DNA from: Ulota crispa
Lineage: Eukaryota > Streptophyta > Bryopsida > Orthotrichales > Orthotrichaceae
Assembly (NCBI GenBank): GCA_963920765.1
Contig: OY987248.1
Coordinates: 21,238,539 to 21,302,538, forward strand
Direction of reading: 5' to 3'
Length of the DNA stretch: 64,000 bases
Part shown: one piece after another, positions 22,065-34,169 of the stretch
How positions within the stretch are numbered: the first letter of the stretch is position 1
Layout: each line of letters begins with the position of its first letter
Position numbers and translations under genes: made by a program
The notes under the pieces: generated by a model
Seen by the model: only the letters and a program-made list of their open reading frames with translations
Told to the model about the DNA's origin: nothing
Databases searched by the model: none

Positions 22065-23915
22065 CCTAATAATAATACTTGTCAAAAATATTGTAATTCA
22101 TTGTATATGGTGAATTCAGTGTAGGAAGTAGAGAATGAGCACTAAAATAGTGGAAATCATAAACTATTCCCAAATTCACTTGGTTGAAAACAATACTAAT
22201 TCATGCCATTAATTTGTACAATGTTAATTTACAAAAGATGCACTGTTTGGAACTCTATAAAGTTGGTACAAGCATTGAATTGAATTAGTAAACCCAAACT
22301 AGCTCCTTTGCTCATTTGTAGCCTTGTATAACTTTGCACTAGCTTTAAGTTGCTTCTTTACAAGTAGGACAAATTAGAGCACTTACTAACTCATTTATGT
22401 TTATTTAAAGATCTATTTGCACTTTGCATTTGGAATGTTGTTTGCAAAAGTACAATAAAGGGAGTTCGGCACACCTTTAAACAATCACTTTGACTGCACT
22501 AGTTTTAACACCAAATGCAAATAGGCCATCCTTTGCCAAGTGTGTTCATTTGTAGTACATGAAATTATTTTATTAAAGTGAGAATGTTTTGAAGGTGTGC
22601 AAAAAGTCAATCCTAAGAACCTTGCCGACATCTCTTAGCAAAATCATGCCTCTGTTCTTGAAAAAATATCTACTTGTGCAATAATGTACAATATGACTTC
22701 ATCTACTTGTTTGAAGTAATTACACTATTTGAAAAAGATATCATTAATTTTTATGAGGTCAACTTGAAAGAACTTAAACTTCGTATTTCACTATTTTTTT
22801 TTATAAAGTTGCAACAAATTTATTTTGATATAAGTGGGAAATCCGAAAGCTCTCAACGTAATTAGAATAACTTTAAAATTTGTTGTATGCTGTGCTCAAA
22901 GTCTTTAATTTATATAGCAAGTATGTGAATGGTAAGGACATTCTTTTAGTTTTGAAATTTTCTACAATTCAAAAAACATACATTGATACTAAAAATAGCA
23001 TTGTTAAAAAGGTGACTCAATTTCAAGTATGGAAAACACCTAGCATCTCATTTAGGAAAATTTCTACTCAATGAAAACAGTTGTTAAATGTTGCAAATGC
23101 TACTTATATGTTGCGCATGGCATTTAATCAAATTCAACTAAGTGAAATAGCCTCTCAGATTACAATAGGGCATATTTTCTAGTAATGCTTCAAATTCTAG
23201 GTTGCTGATATAAATTGGTGTCGAAATTACCTGCCACATGTAAAAAATTTACTTGTTAAATTTCAAGAAAGTACGTTACTTTTCCAAAATAAATTACACC
23301 AAAGCACTCATTATTTTTTGTTCAATTCTTTTTAATGTTCTAAATCTAAATATAGCAGTCGTTTTAGTAGTGCTAAATCTCACTATATAATATGGTTTCA
23401 TCTATTTTATCTGTTTCACATCCATCCATTTTATTTTTAAATCTACTTAACAACCTTTCTTTGATTGCTTGATTTGAAAGGTGCATCAATATTTCAATAA
23501 GGAATGTTTGGCATATTTTCTTTATATTTGGAAGGCCATTAAGGAAATAGCCTTTTAATATTGAATACCTTATTGAGATTATAAAGACCTCTCAAATATG
23601 GCTAAAACATCAAAGAAGAAAAATTGACATTCAAAGCCTATGATCTAGTTAAGTTTATAGTCCCATTACCAAATCCCTAATTCCTCCATCCCTCCATTAT
23701 AACTTCCTTCCTACTAAATCCCAATACCTACCCCAAGGAGTCCATGCCTTTATACTTTAGCAGTCCTTCATTTTTAGATTGACATTTCAATTGCAATATC
23801 TCAACTTTTTCATACAATATGGACGATTTGCACATATTTTGATACGGTACTCTTGTTAAGTTTCCCTTCATTAGATTATACACTATTTCTCTTCTCACCG
23901 TTTCAATAGAGAATA
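22065..23915. other. Long AT-rich stretch without a recognised gene
   Basis: I find no domain-bearing frame, no terminal repeat pair and no array here. The frames at 22674-22865 and 22880-23074 are short and AT-driven. Confidence 0.35.
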
Positions 23916-24830
23916 TTAACCCCCAAAATTTCTTTTGTGTTTAGAGGTCCAAAACTGCTTCAAAATACTAGACCCAAACCACGGTCAAAATTTTCATTGA
24001 AATTTACTTCTTAACAAATCCAACCATAGGATCCTTTGATTGACCTGCACAACTACATTGTCCCAAAATTTCAGAATGAATCTCCCCACCAATTGCAAGA
24101 TCAACGTGCTTAAATTTCAAGATGTAGGCTTTTCTAGTCCTTCCAAAAGGTGAAGTTTTGATTTTCAAAATTTTTAGAAAAAAACACATATGTTGTATTT
24201 CTTATGCAATTTTTGCAATATGTCAGAATATGGTTTGAAAGCATATATACAAAAATTTAACCAAAAAAAAAAATTGGATTCATTTTTACAAAAATTGTAA
24301 AGTGAAAGGTATTGATGAATGAAAGATATAACTAATATGCTAATAAGTTTTGGAAGAATTTGAAAATTGTTAATCCCAATGGTGAGAATGCTCTAACAGA
24401 CAATTAGTAACTTTATTTTTCATTTGAAAATTTTCAAAATTGAGAGTGAAAGATAACTTTCTATGTTTTTTCTACCCTCTTCCTACCTTCATTGCCCGCA
24501 AAAGAAAACTCCTTGTAACTCTTACCCCATTATTTGGAATTGAGTGATTCAATCTTTTTTGAGTAGGTATCAATCTATACAATTCTATAAAAAAATTAAA
24601 AAAAGAATTTAGAATTTTTTTTGCTACCCTGTTTGACAATGAAATTGAAAAAACCTTCTAACTTTTGCAATACATATTGGAATGACATGAAATAAAACTT
24701 CACATGTAGATTATGATGAGTAGCATCCATCCTAAAAATTTCATGAAAAGATTTCAAATTATGAAGTCAATAGAACTTGCCCAAGTTCTCATAAGGCCCA
24801 AAGTGGGTTCCTTGGGCCTTTAGGGGTTAA
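23916..24830. mobile_element. TTAA-4 MITE, 915 bp, reverse orientation
   Basis: It begins TTAA-CCCCCAAAATTTCTTTTG and ends CTTGGGCCTTTAGGGG-TTAA. It is the reverse complement of the 13515-14440 element along its full length. The open frame at 24004-24189 recurs in that relative, so it is element sequence and not a gene. Confidence 0.9.
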
Positions 24831-25099
24831 AGCTCAAAAGCCCGATACATTCAACAATCAGATTTGATTTTCCTTGCAGAATATTTTCCAAAAGAAATCT
24901 CTTGGTTTATTGTGATGCTTTCAAGGTTTGTTTTTTAATGTTTCTCTGTCTTCTCGTGCAAGAGAGTCCATACATAACATGGTGTTTCAAATCTCAGGAA
25001 TGTAAATCCGTTTTATGGAGGCTTTTTTGCATAAACAATTGGGGCTCTTCTCATACAAAATTGCATGTCCTTTCAGAAGAAACCAAAAGCTTTGAGAAG

Positions 25100-25179
25100 T
25101 TAACCCGTTAATGACCGAGCGACCAATATGTGGTCAATTCCTAGTGTATTTTGGGACCCTCTAGTCGTTAATGGGTTAA
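25100..25179. mobile_element. Tiny TTAA element, 80 bp
   Basis: It begins TTAA-CCCGTTAATGACCGAGCG and ends CTAGTCGTTAATGGG-TTAA, a terminal inverted repeat of about 12 bp (CCCRTTAACGAC). The interior repeats short pieces such as GACC-AATATGTGGTCAATT. The 71-bp unit at 30208-30278 has a similar left end. Confidence 0.6.
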
Positions 25180-25437
25180 CAAGGTGTAGAAAAGTTTAGT
25201 CGCAAGATCTTTTGAAAGATAAATTCTGGAATCTAAGTATGAAACATCAAATTCTTTCCCTCATAAAAGGTCCCAAAGGAAAAAAAAATCTCCAAAAAGG
25301 GCCAACCTTTGAAATTCCCCACTTTTCCTTACTTTCCCCACTTTTCCTTACTTTAGGAGCACATTATTTTGGTTTTCTCCTGAGAAGATGCTAAATTGTG
25401 TGAGAAGACCCTAAATTTTTCATGCAAAAACACTATA

Positions 25438-25763
25438 AAGTAGGAGGCTCATAAACCACCCATGCTCTAAAACCGTCCACCTTCTTAAATGCATATTATC
25501 TGTACATGTTATTTTTCATAAGTTTCAAAAATGTACCAATAATGTACATTTGAGGATGTGGGCACTTTTAGAGCCCTATGTCACTTCAACTTCAAAATAA
25601 TATAACTATTTCTCCAAAGCTCCAAAAAATATGAAACAACTTGAATTAGATGCCATTTCCTCATATCTTTCAAAATTTGTTTACTCTAAAATATTTCAAG
25701 ATGTTTCATCTCCTCAAAATTCAATTTCAGCCCTTACATGGTCGGTTTATGAGCCTCCTACTT
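25438..25763. mobile_element. TIR MITE (AAGTAGGAGGCTCAT), about 326 bp
   Basis: The left end AAGTAGGAGGCTCATAAACC and the right end GGTTTATGAGCCTCCTACTT are a perfect 20-bp inverted pair. The interior is not palindromic. A target duplication is not obvious, so the superfamily is open. Confidence 0.65.
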
Positions 25764-26302
25764 TTGAGAAGATGGAGTTTAGGGGTTTCAAACCTAGATG
25801 AAAATTCCCTTTTCCTGAGGTGTTTTTGAGTAGGGCATTACCCAAGTCTTTTTCCATGAGACACCCAAAGTTTTGTAAACCTAACGATGTGTGGAAAAGT
25901 ACAAGCATGGATTCCCACATGTGAGGAAGTGGGAAAAACAACAAAGAAAACCACCACGAAAAATCAGGATAGTTCTCCTTAGTGGAAAAGCACGCATTAC
26001 AACGTGAAGGGATAGCACGCGGTTCTTTTTCTTGGCATATTTTTGCCTAAATTTTATCTCAATCTGACATTAGGTACCATTACATTAAATATTTGAGTGA
26101 AAATGTGGATGAAATTGCCGAAATCCTCCCCAAGCAAACACTATGTTTGCCAAAACTTAGGTGAAAGTTACTAGTATTAGTAAATTTTATGGATGAACAT
26201 GGACACATTGTTGATAATATCCAACTATATCCAAATTTTCTTTACATGCTTGCATTCTTGGGTGCAGGCCTTGTTCAAAATAAAAATAAAGAACTCTACA
26301 TT
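25764..26302. other. No gene recognised
   Basis: This is intergenic sequence between two MITEs. The minus frame at 25747-25944 has no recognisable domain. Confidence 0.35.
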
Positions 26303-27781
26303 AAATAATGCATTTAGGTTGCCTTCACAATTAGGTTGTCTTACCCTGGTCAGTTATCCCACAACTCATCACTTAGCCATTGAAGATACATGTAAGGTAG
26401 GCACACCCATAAGCGTGGAATATATGGGTTTTGAAGTAGGTAAAACAATTGACTAACTTTGAAAAAATTATTGTAAGTTAGGAAATGAAAACCAAACAAA
26501 TTGGCATCAATTTCAAGGTTCCAACTGCAAGCATTTGTTCACAAATATTTTTCAAATTTTGAAATCACTAAAATTGTAAGAACTATGTGTAAGAATGCTA
26601 AAAACAAGGCTTGTTGGTTCTTAAATAGTGAGATGGGTACTCAAAACCTCATGCTAGTCACCCACAACCATCACTTTGTCACCCATAACTATCACTTAAG
26701 TCTTGACTTAAGTACCCATAACCAACCTGACTTTGTCAGTGACTCCCATGGGGACGTCACGCCCATGGGTGCGGCTACCTTAACCCCTAAAGGACCAAGG
26801 AGCCCACTTTGGGCTTTATGAGAACTTGGCAGGCTCTCTTGATTTCATAATTTGGAATCTTTTCATGAAATTTTTAGGATGGATGCTACTCATCATAATC
26901 TACATGTGAAGCTTTATTTCATGTCATTCCGATAAGTATTGCAAAAGTTAGAAGGTTTTTCAATTTCATTGTCAAACAGGGTAGCAAAAAAAAATCCTAA
27001 ATTCTTTTTTAATTTTTTTATAGAATTGTATAGATTGATACCTACTCAAAAAAGATTGAATCACTCAATTCCAAATAATGAGGTAAGAGTTACAAGGAGT
27101 TTTCTTTTGCGAGCAATGAAGGTAGGAAGAGGGTAGAAAAAACATAGAAAGTTATCTTTTACTCTCAATTTTGAAAATTTTCAAATGAAAAATAAAGTTA
27201 CTAATTGTCTGTTAGAGCATTCTCACCATTGGGATTAACAATTTTCAAATTCTTCCAAAACTTATTAGCATATTAGTTATATCTTTCATTCATCAATACC
27301 TTTCACTTTACAATTTTTGTAAAAATGAATCCAAATTTTTTTTTGTTAGATTTTTTTATACATGCTTTCAACGCATTTTCCAAGATATTTCCAGAATTGC
27401 AAAAGAAATACATCTCAAACTTTGAGACAATGTAGTTGTGCAAGTCAACCAAAGGATCCTACGGTTGGATTTGTTTAAAAGTAAGTTTCAATGAAGATTT
27501 AGGCCTTACTTTGGGGACTAGTATTTTGAAGCAGTTTTGGGCCTCTAAACACAAAAGAATTTTAGGGGTTAACTCTCTAAATACTTGAATTTCACATAGT
27601 TTATGATTTGGTTATTGCTAATTTGATTTCCTGCAGCTTAGATGCTCTTATCAAACCCTTTAAAATTTATTTATTGCAATAATTTTTTAGGAAGATTGCT
27701 GTAGCAATCATAAATATCATAAATATTTATATAGTGTAGAATGTTAAGAAATTAGTCTTGGGCAACCCAAACGCAATATTT
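26303..27781. mobile_element. GGTTGCC-type MITE interrupted by a TTAA-4 element
   Basis: The left end AAATAATGCATTTAGGTTGC and the right end GGGCAACCCAAACGCAATAT match the ends of 19737-20041 and 29374-30206. The right part also shares TTATATAGTGTAGAATGT-AAGAAA with the 19.7-kb copy. The TTAA-4 copy 26780-27572 lies inside. A lone TAAGGTAGGCACACCC end at about 26394 suggests a further, partial insertion. Confidence 0.55.
26780..27572. mobile_element. TTAA-4 MITE, 793 bp, internally shortened
   Basis: It begins TTAA-CCCCTAAAGGACCAAGG and ends AAAAGAATTTTAGGGG-TTAA. Compared with 13515-14440 it lacks about 130 bp in its right half, near 27410. It is otherwise collinear. Confidence 0.88.
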
Positions 27782-27790
27782 GTTGTTAGA

Positions 27791-28535
27791 AACCAACCTT
27801 GAAAAAGGAAACACCGCTTTTCCTTACTTTCGACCTCGAGAGAGAATGTTATTGGTGGCTCCTCTTCCAATTCCTGCTATTCCTTCCAAATTTGTAGGAA
27901 AAAGCACTGGATAACTTAGAAGAAGGCCCAGAACTGTGGAAAAGCAGGAGTTGCAACTGGGAAGATAGGGCTTTAGTCAGCTTCCTGGCAAATCACCACT
28001 CTCCGGAATAGATGGGAATACCCTTAAAAACCTCCTTAAAAATAATATCCAAAACCCTATTAGAAAAAAACAAAAAATAAAAACAAAAACAAAAAAACAA
28101 AAGGATTGAAGAAGGGTTGGCAAAGGGGTCAGTCAGAGAAGGTGCTTCCAGAGAGATCCGGCACTATTATCTGAGCTAATCAATTCACAGAATCCAGAGG
28201 AAAAAAGCCTGGTTCCTCATAGGAGAGAGTCTGTTGAACTCTGTTCCCACTGCACGTTAGGACAAAGGCCCTGGGGTCCATCATGCGACGGTCCTCAGGC
28301 CTCCACCAAGCCCATCACCAGAAGCAATCCAGACTCCAGTCCAGAGGCGAGTCCTTTTTTTAATAGAAAACGCAGAGTCCGCCTCCATCTTTCCCCGAAT
28401 TCCCTCTTTTCCTTTACGTGGACCTAGCGTTGAAAACGTCCATGCCTCTTACTAACAACGAAAATAGTAAAAATTTGCCCTTGTTGTGGAGTAGTTTAGT
28501 TACATCTCACTCCAGCACAGTTGAGTGAGTTGACT
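27791..28535. other. No gene recognised; moderately GC-rich with an A-rich stretch
   Basis: An A-rich low-complexity tract (about 28063-28103) separates two GC-richer patches. Text such as CCTCAGGCCTCCACC gives an exonic or leader-like composition, but no frame has a recognisable domain. A fragment of a gene or a decayed element are both possible. Confidence 0.3.
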
Positions 28536-28873
28536 AAGGGCCGGTTCAGACCAGGACGTCCACAGCGTCTGGACGAAATTATAAGCAATCTCATTGGTCA
28601 ATTGTAGTGTTTTGTCCACAATGGCATTCACACTAAAATGGACGTTCAGCATAGCAAAGTCCACATTAGCGGTCACTCCTGCCAAAATTGTCAATGAAAC
28701 AGTAGTGGGAAGTGGACAAGTTTGAGGTTACCTCAAGAGGTGACCTCAATCTTGTCTAAAGGACAAAACGTTCTTCATTCGCATGGCAATTTTCCTCCGG
28801 AACTTATCGGACAAAGCACTAGACACAAGCTTTTCTCCACACGCTGTGGACGCCCTAGTCTGAACCGGCCCTT
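28536..28873. mobile_element. TIR MITE (AAGGGCCGGTTCAGAC), 338 bp
   Basis: The left end AAGGGCCGGTTCAGAC and the right end GTCTGAACCGGCCCTT form an inverted repeat that continues to about 34 bp with two mismatches and includes CGTCCACAGCGT. I cannot see a convincing target duplication, so I leave the superfamily open. Confidence 0.7.
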
Positions 28874-29373
28874 AATTGAGGGCATCCTTAATCCAAACCC
28901 TCCATTGGGGCTTGGCAATGGCTATTATAGAGCTTTGTCATGTGGCCTCAAGCAAAGTAGGCGACACATCGGCTCCTCCAGCCTACATCAATTGAGAGAT
29001 GCAAATTTTGTTTTTCTCAAGTTTTTTTAGGGTCTCTATTTTAACTTGCAAATTAGTCACTATTTCTTTGACAGTATTATAGAGAGCACTTTGAAGGACT
29101 CTTAAAGGCAGTTGAAACTACCAAGTGTAGCTCAAGTTTCATTGTATCTTTGAGATCACACCCCACATGCAAGGTGCATTGGACCAGGTTTGCAATTCTC
29201 AGGCTAAGAATCATTGTAGGAGTGTCATTGCAAAATCAGTATACCTCCTCAATTGAGAATGCTTTGAGGGCATCTAAATCCAACCATGATTAAAAGTTTT
29301 CAAATTTGTCTTGATTATTTTACAAATTTTTGGTAGTAACTCTTGAAATTTTCAATTTGGGTTTGATCTTGTT
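28874..29373. other. No gene recognised
   Basis: I see no feature that I can support. Confidence 0.35.
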
Positions 29374-30206
29374 AAATTTTGCATTAAGGTTGCCTTTACA
29401 ATTAATTTGCCTTATCTTAACTAGTTACTTCATGTCTAATTGCTTAGCCAGTAGGAGACACATGCAAATCTCTAAAAACTAAGGACCGCTGTACACTACG
29501 AGTTGAGGTTGGTTTCTAGCCTCTAATACGCATAATAATCAAATTTGATTGGTTCATATTTTGAAAATGGCTTTAAGGCTTTTACTCTAGGAGTCAAGGG
29601 CTGACTTTTCAAAACATAATTTAATACTTGAAAGACAAGATCTGACACGGTCCTAACTCCAAAATTTGGGTCTCCTAAAAATGTGAAGTCAATTCTTGGC
29701 CTCGGGGCTATTGTCACATTTTATTAAAATATGAATTTCTTAACAAAAAAACATTATTTTGAGATACTCAACACCATCGGTTGGAGTAAAATATCAATAG
29801 TTGTCCTTGGTTTCTTTAGTATCCCTTTTTTCCAAAATTTTCAAAATTTACTCTAGTGGTCCCAACTTTTTGGCCTCAAAACCTTTACACATAAGAGATT
29901 TAGCCCCCACTATATTCATATTAAATTGGGCAATTGGGGCCATTCTTGAGGTCGTTTGGGCTAAAACTTTGGTCAAAATGACCCCAAGTTTTCATGCCCT
30001 TGACTCCTAGTATAAAGCGGCCCTAACATTTCACATGATATACAATTTGAACATAACTAAATTTTGTTTATAACTTTGTTATTTTTGCCTAGCCTCACAG
30101 TTTATGTGTTGCAGTGACTATTGATAAAAATTACTATAGTCTCAGTAATTATTTATATGATTGAGTAATGTGAATACTGTGAGGAAACCAAAACATAATA
30201 TTTAGT
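29374..30206. mobile_element. GGTTGCC-type MITE interrupted by a GTCAAGG-family MITE
   Basis: The left end AAATTTTGCATTAAGGTTGC and the right end GAGGAAACCAAAACATAATA match the family at 19737-20041 and 26303-27781. Inner flanks such as GTGTTGCAGTGACTATTGAT also correspond. The MITE at 29574-30024 lies within. Confidence 0.55.
29574..30024. mobile_element. GTCAAGG-family TIR MITE, 451 bp
   Basis: The left end TTTACTCTAGGAGTCAAGGG and the right end CCCTTGACTCCTAGTATAAA are an inverted pair. It matches the reverse complement of the disrupted copy at 8758-10662 and provides the uninterrupted reference for the two TTAA insertions there. Confidence 0.72.
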
Positions 30207-30207
30207 G

Positions 30208-30278
30208 TTGACCCGTTAATGCCTAGAGGTCCAGAAATACACGGAAAATCAACCGTACTCTAGTCGATTGGGCGTTGA
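30208..30278. mobile_element. Possible tiny TTAA-type element, 71 bp
   Basis: It begins TTGA-CCCGTTAATGCCTAGAGG and ends GATTGGGCG-TTGA, sharing the last tetranucleotide with the TTAA-5 element at 30275. Its left end resembles the 80-bp element at 25100, but the right terminal repeat is weak. Confidence 0.4.
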
Positions 30279-30732
30279 CCCCTAAAGGACGAGACCCCTT
30301 TTTTTAGAAACGTAACAATTTCGTGATTGGAGCTTTTCATATTTTAGGTTGAAATTTTAATAGAATGTGAGAATGAGGTTTATCATTCACATACACTAAA
30401 TTTCATGACATTTGAAATTATGAGTAAAATGTTATGGCCTATTATACTGTTTTTTACGTTTGTCAAGGCAGCCTGAGTATTTTTTTTAAATCGCTTTTTT
30501 CAAAAACAAATTTTTTGAATTGGTTTAGGAGATTTCTGTGAATGTTGGAAGCTATGAATCATTCCTTTTGGATCAACAAGATAAAAGTTATGAAGATTTT
30601 TTGTTTGCAGGCAGTTATGGATTCTCTACTCCAAAATAAACTTTGAAGTCCTTTATTTTACTCAATTTTCAACATATTGGAAAAAAATAAAGCCAAAGGA
30701 TGTAGATTGTTTGTTACATCATCACATCCGTT

Positions 30733-31834
30733 CACTAGTAGAAAATTGTGTTGAAGTCAACATAAACTACATGATGTTTTCACGCTTTTAACCCCTAAAG
30801 GACCAAGCGGCTGTTCAACACCCACTTGAGAACTCGGGTAGGGTCATATGAAGTCAATTTTTATTGGATGTTCTCAAAATTGTTACACAAGATGCAAGTA
30901 TGTATCTCGTAAGTAGAAATGTAATTTTTTCCCCAATCGGATGCCCGGTTCAAAAGTTATGTCACCCAAAAGAATTTGGGCACCTCAGGCAGCTTGGACA
31001 TCTTTGGAGAATCTTATGCTAAAACTCTCAACAAATTTTGAAATTTGACAAGTATGTAACTAAAATATATAATATACAATTATCAAAAAAAAAATTAAAA
31101 ATTAAACTAAACTAAACTTTCACATTACATTTAGAAGGGAGTAAAACTTTGTTGACTATGTTCCGGTAGTTTCAAGAAAAAAAATCTCCTCTAACTTCAA
31201 GCCCTATTATCTTTCAATATATAAATCCAAAACTCTTGAAACTTTTTCCCACATATTCCTAATAATTGTCTCTAACTTTTCCCTGTTTAGATTTCAAATA
31301 AAAGACTATCTCATTGCACAAGAAATCTTGAAAGAATGACTAATGTATTGCCAATTCACTAAACCTCCTTGCACTACATGGTAATTTAGAATAAGCTAGA
31401 TTCTATCTTTGCATGCAAAAATTTTCATGAGTGAACCTAACATCATATACTTGTGAATGGTCATAAAGCTCAAATTTATGTAGAGCAAAAATTTTACTCT
31501 AAGAAGGCTCAAAAACTGCTGATCTTTTTTTGTAGGAATGAAAAAAAGTTGTTTTTCTCACTTCAAACATTATAATCTTACAATCCGCACTATCAAATGG
31601 GCTGATTTTTTTTTGCACACATTAGCTTATCTGTTTGACACACTTTTGTATGGTTGGAATTAAGAAAAAAGGTTTTTATTTTCAATTTTGGGCAATGCAC
31701 TCAAAGTTGGCAGTTTCTGAGATTTTTTTTCAAAAAACATCCTTGGTCCTTTAGGGGTTAACACAAATTTTTGCGTTAGAAGCATGAAAACATCATGTAG
31801 TTTATGTTGACTTCAACACAATTTTCTACTAGTG
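30733..31834. mobile_element. CACTA-like MITE (132 bp) carrying a TTAA-6 insertion
   Basis: The ends CACTAGTAGAAAATTGTGTT and CACAATTTTCTACTAGTG are inverted repeats extending over about 50 bp. The flanks are GTT on both sides (30730-30732 and 31835-31837), the 3-bp target expected for CACTA elements. Relatives of the host TTAA-5 element have no insertion here (CATTGGGATTGG against CGTTGGAATTGG). Without the inner element the MITE is 132 bp and almost entirely palindromic. Confidence 0.85.
30788..31761. mobile_element. TTAA-6 MITE, 974 bp
   Basis: It begins TTAA-CCCCTAAAGGACCAAGCGG and ends CCTTGGTCCTTTAGGGG-TTAA. It is the only copy in the window, but shares with other families the AAAAGTTATG...GGCAGCTTGG box near 30950-31010 and the TTGGCAGTTT module before the right end. 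It is inserted near the centre of the CACTA-like MITE. Confidence 0.85.
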
Positions 31835-32599
31835 GTTGGAATTGGCGTTTTTCATTTCCTATAATTAAATCCATTATACTTTAGTGTTTTGAATCATTCT
31901 CTATTTCTTTTTACCTACTAATTTTTTTCCATGTGTTATACAACTCCAAATGATTTGAAACTTTTTTGACATGTACTTTACTTAGGTGGAATAAGGAATT
32001 TAGAGAAGCATCACCCACATGGCTTTTTTTCCTTAGGAATTTCACCTTCTGAAGGATAGCTGCCTCATTTTTCACGAGACATTTTTTGAATATTCAAACC
32101 ATTTTAACTTCCAATCCACATGATGGAAAACTCTAAAAAAAAATTCAGATTTTCTAAAATCATTCTTATACAAGATTCTATGGTTATATATGCATAAAAA
32201 TGTTTTTGTTTTAAAATTTGGTTGATGTTATGAAAATGGCAGTTTTGAAGAGTTTTTGGTGAAAACTTTGCTTGGTCTTTTAGGCCTTAGGGGTTCATGG
32301 GTTAAAGGAAAAGGAGGGATTGGGAAAAAGATGGAAGCGGACCCTGCGTTTACTAAAAAAAACTCACCTCTAGATTGCGTCAGTGGGCGACCTTCAGAGT
32401 TCAGCGTCCAGCCATATCCTTCGATCCAAAGTGCATCCATTATCTAGAGGTCCGGACCCTCGCCTGTCGCTTATGTCCGGTAGCCATGGCATGATGGCAA
32501 CCACTCATCACATATCTGACATGCATGCATGCATGCAGGGTCTTACTCTTATATCTGCCTTTTGTCAGTAAGGTCCGACTATTGTGTACAGATTGTGTT

Positions 32600-33200
32600 C
32601 GGTTAGTTCGTTCCTCCGGTAGATTTCATCCAGATTTCGTCCATCCCCTTCCGAGTCGGTGGTGGATGAGGCGTTGTGACGCTGGCCTCACGACTTATGA
32701 ATGGGGCTGGAGTCACTGGACTTGGTTCAGACTGTTCGTCGGCGGTGCTGCCACCGAACTCTGTCCATGTGGATGAGAAATTGTCGGATGGTGGAACTGG
32801 AGGTTGCGACTGACTGGCACGTGGATGTGGTTTGTGCCCCCCGTTTGTGGTGGATGAATGAAGGTCTTGCGATGGGTGGTAGTCTGGTAGAAGGGTGTTT
32901 GCCATTGGGGTCATGACAAGTGACTCTACCTGCTCCATCAATTTCTGGATGAATTTCTGATGGCTTTCGTGGATGAACTGTGGATGGTTCGTGTGCACAG
33001 AATTTGTTGTGGGTGGATTTTGTGCATGAGCTGACGATAGTTTTGTGGATAAATTGCGGATGGGTAATGGATGGTGTTTGCCTTTTTATTGCCGATGGTT
33101 TTTCTGAGGGCAAATTGTTAACGGTCTGTATAGATAACTTGAAGACGAATTGCATATGGTTTTGAGGAAAATTGTGATGGCTTGTGTGGATGATTTGTGT
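32600..33200. repeat. GTGGATG-rich degenerate repeat region
   Basis: The motif GTGGATG or close variants (TGGATGA, CGGATGG) recurs many times at irregular spacing. Long frames on both strands (for example minus 32727-33299, 190 codons) follow from this repetition and lack any domain. Subterminal repeats of a larger DNA transposon could look like this, but I cannot identify its ends. A (CATG)n run lies just upstream at about 32520-32537, a poly-A run at 33603-33626, and the rest of 32298-34169 is featureless. Confidence 0.4.
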
Positions 33201-34077
33201 TGGATGGTTAGTGATTGTTGTCACAACTACTATGCAATTACTATGCGATAGTGAGACTAATATTAGTGCCAAAACATATATTGTGTATACAAGGCACATG
33301 TGGCATTAAGGTGAAAAAACAGTTTTATTTTGAAAGATTGTTCAATTTTATACCTCAAATGTGATTTTGTGAACTTTAATTCTGTTATTTTATTCTTTTA
33401 AATCTATTCAGAAAACCATGACCAGAGAATTCCCAAGTGGTTGTTTTGGATGCATTTTTACAAAAACTTTAAATCAAGAAATAAGAAAAGCAGTTAGAGG
33501 TTCAAATGCATAGGTGAGTGTCTCCAATATTATTGTGTTTAGAAAATTAGAGCATTCCCGAAAGCAAATGATTACATGCAAAGTGTTGACTTAGAAAGAA
33601 AGACAAAAAAAAAAAAAAAAAAAAACCAACAAATTACACCCATATGAGCAACATTGTTTTCAAAGACATTCCATGAAAGAGTAGAGTTATTAATACCGGG
33701 CAACATGGTCCAAACTCCAACGTCAATTTCGGAATTTCAGAAAAGAGTTTATAAGATGATCTACTGTAAAATCAAAAAAGCCCAAAGAAACAATCATTTT
33801 CCAGAATGAAAATTGGGCAGTTCGAGGGCCCACCTTTTGTCGAATGTCTAATAAAATCCTACCACGGGAATAATTGCACATGCAATTTATTCAACTCAAG
33901 ACCAAGTGGAAGACCTAGCAAGTCCTATTAAATTGCAATTCTACCCGCTCGATCGCTTTGCTGAAGAAATTAAGACCGAAATGTAATAATCTAAAAATGG
34001 CAACAACATCACCATACTTATTTGAAAGTCTCCCCCATACAAAACAATCCTTTTCCGGAGAATGAAAGATCAACCTT

Positions 34078-34079
<2 letters not shown>

Positions 34080-34109
<30 letters not shown>
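34080..34109. repeat. Poly-T tract, 30 bp
   Basis: This is an uninterrupted run of T. It might be the tail of a minus-strand retroposed sequence, but no partner element is recognisable next to it. Confidence 0.9.
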
Positions 34110-34110
<1 letters not shown>

Positions 34111-34169
34111 ACAAATGTAGGCATAAGATCTTGTACTACACTAGTATAAAAAGATGTACAGTCTGGTAT

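Larger units (their letters stand above)
30275..32297. mobile_element. TTAA-5 MITE interrupted by a CACTA-like MITE
   Basis: It begins TTGA-CCCCTAAAGGACGAG and ends at TTAGGGG-TTCA; both target copies have mutated from TTAA. Without the insertion at 30733-31834 and its duplicated GTT it measures about 918 bp and aligns with 13416-15266. It keeps the insertion site that is filled in that relative. Confidence 0.85.

Noticed and set aside
32603-33299. Minus-strand frames of 131 and 190 codons as a Pro/His-rich protein gene
   Set aside because: The composition comes from degenerate GTGGATG repeats. The frames overlap each other and plus-strand frames, and show no domain or intron signals.
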